Assembly: GCA_030998015.1 (NCBI GenBank)
Contig: JARWMV010000010.1
Coordinates: 124,001 to 188,000, forward strand
Direction: 5' to 3'
From: Ceratorhiza oryzae-sativae
Lineage: Eukaryota; Basidiomycota; Agaricomycetes; Cantharellales; Ceratobasidiaceae
Length of the DNA stretch: 64,000 bases
In this document: positions 44,700 to 59,294 of the stretch, piece by piece
Position numbering within the stretch: position 1 is the first letter of the stretch
How the letters are laid out: each line of letters opens with the position of its first letter
The notes under the pieces: generated by a model
The model's database searches: none
The model's input: the letters and a program-made list of their open reading frames with translations, nothing else
What the model was told of the DNA's origin: nothing
Made by a program: the position numbers and the translations under genes

Positions 44700-45571
44700 G
44701 GTGGCGGGTAGACGTCTGGTGGCCTGTGTCTACTCGCTAGAAGAGGTCAGAACATCTGCAGCTACGGGCGAAAAAAGGGGTGAGTTGCACAACCAACAGC
44801 TGCGCGGAAAAGGAGAGGGGGAGAGACAGAAACCAGTCGACTCAGATCTCCGCCACAGGCTTTATACACTTGGCACGATCAGCTATATAGAGTTACGCGA
44901 TCATGGCTGGTCACCGCAATCTGGGCTCGTAATGACATTTGGCGCGGGGATTGTCGCGCATCAGGGAAAGCGAGCTCCGACGTCGGGGAGTGTGATCGGC
45001 CAGCTGTGGGCATGATCTTGGTGGCTGTCCGCCCGCATACACACAGAGGGCTCTGTTTGGGCGCCGACGCGCCAAAAAGCCGCTGGGCTGTCAGACCTGC
45101 CAGGCGCGACCTGTGCGGCGTGCTCCTCGCCTCGTCGTCGCTCCGGCCCCAGGAACAAGGCTGAATCATGACACTCTGTGTCGGCGTAAGCAGCTCTCCC
45201 CCGGCAGCGATCCACACATTGGGTCGTCCCACATCAGCAGATTACCCATACACCGCGCCGGCCCTCATATCGCCTTTGTCTCTCGCACTGCCGCAGCACC
45301 CCCTATCTGCAACTTGATTGGCCAGATGTTGCGTCATCTTGGAGGCGATCCCTCGGTGCGATTGGCCCCCCCCCTTGCACCGAGTCAAGAGGTCGCTCCT
45401 CACTCAGCCAGCGCGTGTACATCAGTGCGAATCCTCACGAGCGTCAACCTTGTACAGAGTGCCTTCATTCGAGCACCGACCGACAGCGCAACCGTTCATC
45501 AGCGGCCACACCACGATCCGCTCCCAGTGATTCAACCGTGCATATCATTTCGGAACTTTTGCTACGCTACG
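44700..45571. other. Intergenic region
   Basis: About 870 bp between the Pro-rich gene and the 3' end of the aminotransferase gene. A TATAAA (minus) is at 44,861. No gene is supported; a plus-strand open frame here overlaps the aminotransferase end antisense and is discounted. Confidence 0.35.
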
Positions 45572-48275
<2,704 letters not shown>

Positions 48276-48529
48276 GGTTGTGGTGGGTTGGAGTAGGTCG
48301 GGCACAGCTGATCCAGCGACAGGGTTTAATCGGAGCAAGTCGGGCGCTTCGGTGACACCTATATGCGCTTCGATGACCGTCCTGCTACGGGTCGAAAATA
48401 ATTTCTCCGCGTTCCCACATTATAGCGATTTGGGGTTTCTTGCTCCACGCGAATTCATTCAGCTTTTTTTTTTCTACACTATCCTACACATGTATACGAA
48501 AGGAATACAAAATCCATTAATTGTTCCCC

Positions 48530-51500
48530 TCACTTGGTGGCTTTTTCAATTCCAGCCTTGAGCGCATCGCACATATCCTTGGCGTCTCCGAATAACATAC
48601 GAGTGTTGGGCATGTAGAACATCGGGTTCGGCACGTCCGCTGTTGTTCAACCAGTCAGATTCAACCACGACAAGAAACGGGCGAGGTTGGGGCCACCGGC
48701 CAAGGTCGGATGACAAGGGCTGAAGACAGGGACTCACCATATCCGCTCGACATTCCGCGCTTCATTACGACAACCTGTTTACTCTTCCACACGTGCATCA
48801 CTGGCATGCCCGCAATCGACGATCCAGGCTCGAGTGCGATTGGGTTCACAGTGTCATTCGCGCCAATAACAAGTGTCACATCCGTGTCTCCAAAGTCGTC
48901 GTTGATTTCGTCCATTTCGAGTACGACTATCATTCATCGATTCTAGTCACCAATCGAAGCGAGCGACAATGGAATACGTACGATCATAAGGTACGCCGGC
49001 TTCGGCGAGCAGCACGTTGCACTGTCCGGGCATACGGCCAGCAACAGGATGCACCGCGAATCGAACATTGATCCCACGAGCCCGCAACAGGCTTGTCATC
49101 TCTGCGACCGCAAATTGCGCCTTGGCTACTGCCATCCCATACCTGTTTGCATCTCATCTCAGTACAACGTATCCTCCGAGAGAGGGACAGGCACCCTGCC
49201 CAGTAAAACAGGGCCGACCCAAGCAAAACAACTCACCCAGGCGCAATAATCACACTCTCAGCTCCAGTAAGAGCTTCTACGACCTCATCTACGTTTGTCT
49301 TTGTAATCGATCCTTCTATCTTGTGCTGGGTAGCACCGGCAGGCGTAGGAGCTATGCCACCAAACAGAACATTCGTCAGGCTCCGGTTCATAGCTACACA
49401 CTAAATAGCCATTTTGTTAGCCTTTTAAATCGAGTAAACGGGGTTTCTTACCATAATATACGAAAGAATAGACCCAGAAACGCCAATCAAACTCCCCACG
49501 GCCGTCAACAGATCATTCTGCAACATTAAACCTGGATATAGTATCAGTATCCTCTCCCATATGGCCTAATTATCATGGTCACCTTCCGCAACGAGTGCAA
49601 ACCCAGAATACGCATTCAGCACGGTAATAACAACAGGCATGTCTGGTCGTACCCAATCAGCGCATATACCCTCATCTACATACAGCGATACGCACCAGCA
49701 CCACCAATAGCAGCGGTGGTCGTGTATCCCTTGATGAAACTCAAGATCATGTTTCCTGTCAAGCACATCGCAGCGATGGCGGGTGCAGCTGGAGCCATGG
49801 TCACGAATGCTCCAAGTGTCGCAGCATTGGCAGCCAGAAGACTTGAATTGATCAAATGCCGACCCGGCAAGGCGAGTGGTTTGCTACCCATTCGTCCGGC
49901 GAGCTTTAGGAAAGCGACAATGCTACCTGCAGACATAAAACGCCTGAGTATGTCGCCGAGGATAAACTCACCACGATAAAACTCACCGGTAAACGTAATG
50001 CCACCAACCAAAACACCCAGATACGCGGTGACCATGTGCAATGTCGAGAGATGGACATGCCCAACCTCGGCCATGATGCTACCAATACTCGTCATTACCG
50101 CCGCGAGACCGACAACCGAATGCAAAGCAGCGACCATCTGCGGGAGCTCGGTACCCGTGATCCGACGACCAATCCATCGGCCGATGAACGCGCCTGCGCC
50201 GGCTAGACCTGCGAATTGTGCGAGAACGGGCGTAGGGAAGCCGACGGCTGCGAGAGAAGAGACGATGCCAGATGCAACACCGAGTATCCCGAGCGCATTG
50301 CCCTGACGTGCGGTCGTCTGAGATGCGAGGCCAGAGATCGAACCTAGAATGGAGGTAATGAGGTCAAGTGCACAGCATTGAAGACAGACTCACCAATGCA
50401 AAGCAAGCTGCTAGCCAAATATCCTGCTTGAACCAGTCCGGCCATCCCGGTCGAAGCCGCAGCCAAAAATGCACCGGTAAATACGACACCTGGTACAGCA
50501 TACAGCCAGGGGTACTCTGGAGGGTCGCCAGGACGCTTGAACATGTCGAGCATACGCTGAGTAATGATAAATCCACCGAAGACGTTGACGCTCGCAAGCA
50601 ACACAGACATGGAACCGAGGAGTTGCGGGATTGTTTCGGGAAGGTATCCTCCACCCATGATGAATACGCCTCCGATACCGACCATGCCTATCAATGCGCA
50701 TAAGCACTAATCACGGCCGTTTGAGTCGACATATCACTCACCAGAGATCGCATTGGTGACGCTCATAAGTGGACTATGCAGGGCAGGCGTTACACCCCAG
50801 ACAACCCGATATCCAATCAACCCGGCCAAACCAAAGGTATAAAAGTTCGCCATAAAAACCGGGGTCGTTGCCTTGCCCAACGCGACAACGCCAGCCATCC
50901 CACCCGTCAGAGTAGCAACCTCACGCGAAGCCTTTTGCCAGGGTGTCAGTGCCATCGCCTCGGCCTTGACTTCCGCGGGGGGTTGAGCGGATGGGGCTGG
51001 CGCGGGCGGTAGAGCCGGAGCCGGAGCCGGCCAGAGCAGTTTACCCTTGTGCAAGACAATGGATCGGCGCGCAATTTCGTCCGACATATCGATGGCAAGT
51101 TGACCTTCGTGCTTTGGCGTGGTGAGTGTCATGAGGAACTTGGTGATATTATTCGAGTACAGGTTGGACGATTGCCTCGCGAGTCGAGAGGGCAGATCAG
51201 TGTAGCCTGTGAGACAGTGAGATGTGATGGAAAATGCGACATGGGAATAGCATACCAATGACATTTACGCCAGCATAGGTGATCATCTCTCCGGGACGTG
51301 TAACCTCGCAGTTTCCGCCGTTCTCAGCAGCCAGATCAACGATAACCGAGCCTTGCTTCATAGCGGATACCATCTCCTTCGTAATTAGCTTGGGAGCAGG
51401 TTTGCCGGGAATCAGTGCCTTCGTTGGGGGAATGTTAGTGAAGAAACCCAACTTGTGGATCGGATCCATACCGTAGTGATGATGATGTCGACCTCTTTGC

Positions 51501-52654
51501 ATTGTTCCATAAAGAGTGCCATTTCCGCTTCGATAAATTCCTTGGACATTGTCTTGGCATATCCACCGGTGCCAGAGCCATCTTCTTTGATTGCAACCTC
51601 CAAGAATTCGGCTCCGAGAGATTGAACCTGTTCACGAACAGCCGGGCGAGTATCAAATCCTCGGACGATGGCACCCATGCGACGAGCCTGTAGACATATC
51701 GGTCATAGATCACAAATTGTCTATTTTTTCGTTTTACCGTTGCGATTGCACTAAGACCAGCGACACCCGCACCAATGATGAGAACCTTGCAAGGCGGAAT
51801 TTTCCCCGCAGCAGTGACTTGACCAGTTAGAAATCGACCAAACACGTTCGCAGCCTCGAGTACAGCCTTGTATCCCGCGACGTTTGCCATGGAACTGTGC
51901 GAGGAAATGAGTACAATGGAGTTAAGATCTACCTAGTAAACTTGCCTGAGGGCGTCCATAGACTGCGCACGGGAGATGCGTGGAACGCAATCCATTGCGA
52001 AAGCTGTAACATTCTTCTTTGCTAGACGGTCAACCAAATCCTTGTTCTGTGCCGGGTACAAAAACGAGATCAGGGTGCTCCCCTCCCGAAGCATCTCGAT
52101 CTCGGTCTTGGAGCTTGATAAACCCTTGTCGAGTTGCGGGGCGCGTACTTTGAGCAAGACATCAGATTGTTCATAGACGGCGTCACGGGTTGCGATCTTC
52201 CCGCCTGCAGCTTTGTAGTCCTCGTCGGCAAACTGTGCCTTGAAGCCGGCGCCTTCTTCGACGAGTACTTGTTTAAATCCCTTCTTGAGCAGAAACGCCG
52301 TGTTGGCTGGAGTGAGAGCTACCCTGCGTTCGCCAGGAAATCCTTCAACAGCGACTCCGACGGTGATGTTCGAGTAGGGCACGCCATTGACTGTCAAATG
52401 TCATCAGTATGCGATCACACGATCTTCAACGTCAGTCCGCTACCGGGTATATCTTGGCGGCATCGTGCGGGGCCTGGAGATTCAACCGAGTAGCATGCAA
52501 AGATCGGACTGCGTTGACTACACGAGGCGTCAGCAGCGTGCTCTGCCCTGTATATCAGTTGGGATCGGCGCTCACATCGCAGTGATGAGAGTCCCGACAG
52601 GGCTGAAGGGCGCTTCCAACGCCTGCAGGGCAAGCACACCGCGGAGAGCGACAT
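48530..52654 (-). CDS. Mitochondrial proton-translocating NAD(P) transhydrogenase
   Basis: Transfers hydride from NADH to NADP+ using the proton gradient of the inner membrane. Domain I (52,400-51,270): [43 protein letters not shown] site [24 protein letters not shown] Pro/Ala linker follows. Domain II (51,230-49,500): many membrane segments ([39 protein letters not shown]). Domain III (49,400-48,530): [64 protein letters not shown]. One polypeptide, about 1,050-1,100 residues, many short introns. The start is uncertain: Met at 52,654 opens a good presequence ([20 protein letters not shown] ... RSLHATRL), but the splice to domain I is then off by one base. Confidence 0.87.
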
Positions 52655-52889
52655 CGTAGCTTGTCGGCCCCTCTGCGTGCGGCTTGTTGATGCGCAGTCT
52701 GGTGGTGGAAGTGAGCTGGCAGACACTCGAACTTGTGCTCTTTGGACGATTCCAGAGTTCTGCACCAAAATGGATACTCATCTTACGCCGCCGGCAGATC
52801 AAAGTTGGTCCCGTCCATGCTATAGCTGATTAAGCTTAAACTATTCCAATTACACCTTGGCTACCTTTATACAGTTCAGTCAAGTGAAT

Positions 52890-54683
52890 TCAACATAGGG
52901 GTTTCCTGATTGCTTTCCTCATCGCTTTCCCGTTGTTTTCCTCATCGCTTCCTTCCTGGAGTTCATCTGAATCACCGCCCGAATTGCCATTCGATTCATC
53001 TGTATCTGTCCATTCGTCCTCCTCGCTCTCGGTCTCAGATTCTCCTGAGTATGTTTCTGAACCAGAATCAAAATCAGGGTCATCCCCAACATACGTTCCA
53101 AAAGTTTCGAGCGTTTTGCTGAGATACTCCTTTGCTCCGTCATCGAGCCGCTCCCAATCATGCCTATGGATCTCGAGTATTTTGAGAGGTTTGCCTTTCT
53201 CCTTCCGCAAACGCACGACCTTGACTAGCTCGCTGAATGGAACCCCGTGTGCTCGAATATGTTCCAGTCGTGGGCATGGGAGGGGAAGCTCGGCCAGCTC
53301 CATGATTGCACTATCGGCACTGTCCCTTAGCTCCCAATCAAGTCGAGTAATGGTGCTGAACGATCGTAACATGTCACGTATGTAGACACCTCTGTCAGAG
53401 AACGGGCCAATCGTGAGTCGCTGTAGAGCTGGATAAATGGGTCCAAGATCTTTCTCCTCCGATTCGTTGGCTGGGCGTCTGCTTACCAGGCGGCCGTCAC
53501 TTCTTCTGCCTATTGATGCAAAGGTAGTAACAATGCCAGGTAGCTGAGGTTGAACGGTATCTTCTAGATGAAACGTGAACTCCTCCAACCCAGGGGCATC
53601 TATCATCATCAAAACGGATAACGCCCAAGTGGTGTTCATCGGTTCCTTGAGAGTGAAGTGACGAAGGTGCTTCAACAAGACCTGTTTTAGCGGGGAGCGG
53701 AGTTCTATGTATAAATCGCTGACTAGTCCCATGTCCAGAATGAGCGATTCAAGACCGAGATTACGGGAAAGAAGTTCATATAAGCCTTCAATCGGAGGCA
53801 AGGCGGGGACTGTGCTAAGTTCCAAGTGGGAGAGGTTGTTGACAAAAGGCGCGGCTGGATTGGTAAAAAGAAAATCCCCAGCTATGCCATAAAGTTGAAC
53901 ATTTCGAAGCAGTGGTAGCAGGTGACGGAACGGGAGTGGATCGAAACGTTCTCGTCCAAGCATAATTCGAGATGTCAATTCATCAAACATGGATGGGTCA
54001 TCCGGGTCGTTGACTAGAGCAAGCGTATGCAAGTTGTCTAGGCTAGAGCCGGCGATGAATTCGATCGTGGCTATTAGCACGCCAGGCACCTCGCCCCAGA
54101 CTTTAAGTCACGCCCAGCGCGAGGTATTTCCTCCCTTGCTAACAATGAATTTGAGTGTCTCCGTGGTACGTGCACCATGAGACTGGTTGTCGTATGGTGC
54201 AAGCTCCTTCATAAACTCGCCCGTCATATCAAGTTCGATTTCGAGTGGAATTGTATTTCCAGAGCGGTCCAGAAATATTTGAGCCCGGGAATGTGGATAA
54301 GATGCGTCAATCCTAATATACGTCCAGAGCTGTAATGTTTCATAGGTTACTCATCCACACATATGAGCACAACCCATGACATACCATAGGCATTGAAACT
54401 ACAATTGCCCTCCAATGACTACAGACTTGCTGCAACATTTGAAGTTAGCTGTTATATTCTATTTTTTTAAATAAAAAATCTCGCGCTAGCTGCTACCTAC
54501 CGCAACTATTTCCTGAAACTCCTGCCGCTTCTCTTCCGCGGACTCCTCAAGGGCCGTGATCTGGTCTAATGTATCCCCTATCACAAACACCCTAGATAAA
54601 ATTTCTACTGGTAGTCGATTGATCCATTGAGCTTCATTATGTTTCGCAAGCTCGTCAAGAATCTTCTCGGCGGGTTGGGCCAT
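52890..54683 (-). pseudogene. F-box/LRR-like protein 1, with in-frame stop
   Basis: Starts MAQPAEKILDELAKHNEAQW, then an F-box-like NRLPVEILSRVFVIG, one intron near 54,430-54,500, and a leucine-rich C-terminal part (LRNVQLYGIAGDFLF; LSHLELSTVPALPPIEGLYEL; LERIRAHG-like segment EHIRAHGVPFSELVKVVR). It ends in an acidic tail (SETESEEDEWTDTDES). A TGA at 54,108-54,110 interrupts the frame just where the paralogue at 55,262 has Ser in TRWVSLKV. The rest (52,890-54,089) is open. Either a decayed gene, a sequencing error, or stop readthrough. F-box proteins recruit targets to SCF ubiquitin ligase. Confidence 0.7.
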
Positions 54684-55261
54684 TATGAGTGCGCCCGAAA
54701 GCCACACAAATCGCCCAATAAGTTTAAAATCACGTAGCGCCGCGAGCTGATGTTTGCCGTAGTGAAACTGTGATACGTGTTGTAGCAATGTGATCGACGT
54801 GGGTGACTCGGCCAACACCCGAATATCTAGCCAGCGCGTCGAGTAACGCCGCAGGGTCTAATGACGCTTTTGCGCGCTTACTAGATCCCGGTAGCGCTGG
54901 TAGCGCGTGCTAACGAGATACATTCGGGGCTCGGCTGAGGATACTCTTGAGGCATGAAATCAAACTTTGCTGACAAGCAGTCCGGCGCCTGTTGCTGATT
55001 TGGTCTATGTGGTATCCGTCTCCGGTCACTACGCCAAGGGATGCAACTCCCATAACTTTACTTAAAAATTGCGCATACATCCAAATATTTTTATGGATAA
55101 TTGAAAGTACACGTGTTTCACTCCAGGATTCTGCGCCCTGTGGTTCCGATTTAACCACTGGAGTTTTACTTTGCGTTGATCCCAGAGGAACACCACAACT
55201 GCGCTCGGTTTGGACGAAACCATGGCCATTCAAGAAACCGCAATTCTCATTGAACATCGTT

Positions 55262-56857
55262 CTAATGTTTGCCCGTGTACTGACTAAACTTTCCTAAAAC
55301 GCTCTTGAGGTACCTCTTTGTCGACGCATTAATCATATCCCAATTGCAGCAGCTAACGTCTACAGCGTTGAGCGGTCTCCCTCGCTTTATCCTTGAGCGA
55401 ACGACTTCGAGAAGTTCATCATTGGAAACTCCATGAACTCGGAGGTGCTGCAGCTGGGGGCAAACAAGTGGGGTATCAGCAAGTGCCAAAAGTGCCTTGT
55501 CACAGCTTTCGCCAAGCTCCCAGTCGATACGAGTCAGCTTCGGGAGAGACTGTAATAGGGTGCCCAAATAATGGCCTTGGTCAGGAAATGAACCAATGGA
55601 TAAACGGCGCAAGTTTGGGTAAATCGGCCCACACATCTCTCTGGTATCGCCGAAGGTGGGTTCCAACAGTCTGCCGTATTCCCGGCCCTTCGATAGATAT
55701 TGTGTAACAATGCCAGGCGGAAAAGATACTGATGCATGTTGAAAGTCGAGTTTAAGCGTTTCAACCTCGGGGGCATCTATCATTGCCAGAATAGCCATCG
55801 TCCAGGACGTCTGGAACGGAGACACGATACTAAGGTAGCGCAGTTGTGGCAAGTCCGCCACGCAGTCCTGCAAAGTACTCATACTTGTAATCGCTAGGAT
55901 AACTCCGCTCATATCAAGCGCAAGATACTCGAGGGTAGGGTTGGACAAGAACAGGTTGTACATACCCCGGAGGGGAGGCAGGATGTAAATCGTATTGAGT
56001 TCCAAACGCGTGAGGCCAGACACAAGCGATACTGCTGGATCGACAAACATGAACAATGTAGGAAATCCAGTCAGGTTAAGTGTTTGTAACCGTGGAGGGG
56101 GTTGATGAAACATGGTTGCCTTGGAGGGGTCTCGACCTTCAAGCGCGTCGTCGGTCATCGTCCCCAACACGGGATGATCCGCATTATAACAGTCGGCAGC
56201 GAGTTCAAGAAAGACTAGGCGATTAAGTGGGGCGGCCGAGATAAACTCGACTACCGCAAGCACGACCCTGGGTAGGTGAGTTGAGACCTTGAGCGACACC
56301 CAACGAGTGAAATTTCCGCCAGAATCAATAATGCGTTCAAGGGTCTCAATGGCACGTTCGCTTTGTGCGGTGGGGTCGAGGATTATATCAAGCATGAAAA
56401 AGTCTCTCATGTCTAGGTCGATGTGTAGAGCGGTGTCGGGCTTTGTGCGAGATAAGAATAGTTCGATTCGACAGTGTGGGGACGGTCCTCTAAGTTCAAT
56501 ATGTGACCATAACTATGAAATTCGTTAGATACCGGCTGTAGATATGGTATTTTTACACACCTGCGGCATATTAATCGCAACAGTTCTCCAATGCCGGCAG
56601 ACTTGCTGAAAATATGTTAGTTCAGTCCAGATTGACTAGCAAGGTGAATAAAGAACCGCGCTCACCGCTATTCTTTCCTGAAAGCACAAGTCGTCCTCTT
56701 CGAAACTTGCGGGTCGCACATTTGAGGAGCTAATGGGCAGCTCTAGCTCATGCCCCATTAGGAATACCTGTGATAATATTTCAAGCGGCAACCGGTTGAT
56801 CCGCTGAGAGCTGTTGTGCTCTTTCATTGCCAAACGGGATGACACGATAGTATTCAT
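55262..56857 (-). CDS. F-box/LRR-like protein 2 (intact paralogue)
   Basis: Three exons: start MNTIVSSRLAMKEHNSSQ with F-box-like INRLPLEILSQVFLMG; a tiny exon CRHWRTVAINMPQ; then a long exon from LWSHIELRGPSPHCRIELFL to the stop at 55,262. About 460 residues with irregular leucine-rich repeats (LQTLNLTGFPTLFMF; LTRLELNTIYILPPL; LEYLALDMSGVILAI; LQHLRVHGVSNDELLEVVR). No acidic tail, unlike its neighbours. Intact as read. Introns of about 60 nt start gtgagc and gtgtgt. Confidence 0.75.
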
Positions 56858-57159
56858 CGTAGACGCGACACCACGGTCGAGAGAAACACAGAGGAAATTG
56901 TAGTGGGGCGGAAAAAAAATGGCGGGTAGGCAAGGGAGGAAGCAGCTAAGGCCCGGTAGAGTGAGTGGGATCAAGCATGAAGGTCGCGAAGTCACGTGGT
57001 CGCGACATAGCCCCTATGTATTAGGGGCTTGGGTACTAGATATTCATTTCCTCCAGTTGAAGCCATGTCTTTGTTACACGTCTGATAAATGTATTTTATT
57101 CGTACAATTGATACAAATCGGGAACTATAAGGTGTCCGAGGGAAGCATAAAACGTGAAA

Positions 57160-58902
57160 TCAGTCGGTTATGAAGCTCTCGAATGAACTTGACGAATAAT
57201 CGTCTTCGTCACCTTCATCTTCGCGGCGGGGCCCATCTTCATCGTTGACATCGCCTTCATCTTCTGTGTCTGTCCAGTCCTCGTCACTACTGCTGTCCGA
57301 TCCATTTTCATCGACATATTGGATGAAACTCTCCAATGCGCCTTCCATGTACAATTTTGTTTCTTCTGTTATCATGTTCCAGTCCCGACTGTTTACTTCG
57401 ACGACCTTGAGCGGAAGCCCATATGAAGCGCGTTCCTTGACCACTTGGAGTAGTTCATCGTTGGGCACACCGTGTACTCGAAGATGTTCTAGTTGCGGGC
57501 AAGGAAGAGGTGGGACAGTGAGACTTAAAATCGCCTGTTCGCAGCTTTCTTCAAGTTCCCAGTCTAGTCGCGTGAGAGCGGGAAAAGATCGTATCATATT
57601 TTCGAGCACGACTCCTCTATCGGGGAAGGGGCCAAGCGCGAGATGTCGCAGTGCCGGAAAGATAGGTCCAGTTCCCTTTAAGCTGTTAGGATCCGTTGGC
57701 CAGTTTTTTAACAATTGGCCATTCTTTCGGCCGATCATCGTGAACATAGCTACCGCCCCAGGGGAGTGCGGGGGCATAGAATGATTTAGATCAAGAGTGA
57801 ATTCTTCGACCTGTGGGGCATCGATCATCGTTAACACGGAGATCGCCCAATTTGCGGATTTTGGCTCCTTGAGGGCAAATCGGCGAAGATGTGGCAAGTT
57901 TACTTGCACCTCCCATCCACGTTTCGCGTACAAATGTATTTGGTCGACCAAGCTCATGTCAAGCAAGAGGGATTCAAGACCAGGGTTGCGTGACAAGAGT
58001 TCGCACAAGCCATCAAGGGTTGGCAGCGTATAGGTTACACCGAGCTCGAGCTGCGTGAGGTTGGATACAAGCGGTTCGGACGGATTTTCAAAGAAGAAGC
58101 AGGTTGGCATACCGCGGAGTTGAAGGTCGCGAAGCTTGGGAGGAGGGAAATGAAACATGACTTTCTTTGTACCGTTTCGTCTGGCTAATGCATCTGAAAT
58201 TTCGGATTCCATCTGAGCTACGTCTTCGGGGTCATTCTCCAGCTCTAGCGTAACCAGGTTATCCAGTGAGGCAGTCGAAATGAAGTCTACATTTCGAGCA
58301 TGACGATGGGCTGTTCACACAAGACTCTCAGGGTTTTCCATCGAGAAGTGACACCACCCTTTTCGACGATAAAGGTGAGGTACCTGAGTGCACGTTCAGC
58401 ATAGGTGCCGGCATCCCTGTCGGAAAGCCCCTCCATGAACTCGCCCATCATGTCGAGCGACAGGTGGAGCGGGGTTATCGTCCCGGATCGAGCCAGGAAG
58501 AGTTCCGTTCTATAATCTGGAAGATATCGATTGCTTGAAATGTTAGACCAAAGCTGTGATAACCGTCATACATCATTCACGCTGATCCCGACCTGTGCGT
58601 ACCTTGGGTATTGCAATTCCTACCAGTCTCCAATGATGACACACTTGCTAAAGCCGCAGTTAGTACCTTACTGCGAGAAGGATGTGCAGCCGGGTGCTCA
58701 CTATTGCTATTTCTTGAAAAAGAAATGCGTTGACATTGAACAAATCATCGTTGACAAACTGGACTTTGGGAAGCGGGGACGCATAATTGAGGTTGTCTCC
58801 GGCAATAAAGATCCGGGACAGGAGCTCGATAGGTAACCGGTTTATCCGTTGGACGCTGTTATGCCGTTCTGCATCGGCTCGCGACTCTACCGAGGCGATC
58901 AT
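57160..58902 (-). pseudogene. F-box/LRR-like protein 3, with frameshift
   Basis: Start MIASVESRADAERHNSVQ, F-box-like INRLPIELLSRIFIAG, then exons with CHHWRLVGIA and LWSNIS-like segments. A one-base loss near 58,290 (after PIVMLEM, before DFISTASLDNL) breaks the frame; downstream 350 codons are open (LRDLQLRGMPTCFFF; LEHLRVHGVPNDELLQVVK) and end in a long acidic tail (DEDWTDTEDEGDVNDEDG). The tail matches the tail of paralogue 1. One of three tandem copies on this strand. Confidence 0.7.
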
Positions 58903-59294
58903 TTTCGAGGTTGGCTACTGAATAATATTGTTCGGTAACTATTGGGACCATACACATCAAGTTAGTTGACCCACGTTGGTGGTCTTTGTGGACACAGTTG
59001 ACAGAGTCAGATAGACGAATCGCGGTTCCGAGATCACGTGGCCAGTCCCTTATTGGATATTTGCGAACTTCCCACGGGGGTTTCCACCACTCAAGCGAGC
59101 CCAGCACATGCGTATCTGATCGCCACTTGCTTACACCCCTTCTTGCATCTTGGTTTGGGCAGAGACTGCGCCGCACCAAATTTTCCGCATCGTGGTCACA
59201 CGCCCGAGCTCCGAATACTTAGACCCCTGTTTGTCTTGGAGCTATTGTGGTTCTGATACCCCTCGTCGCACTTGCCTTCGTCCCCGAAACGGCC

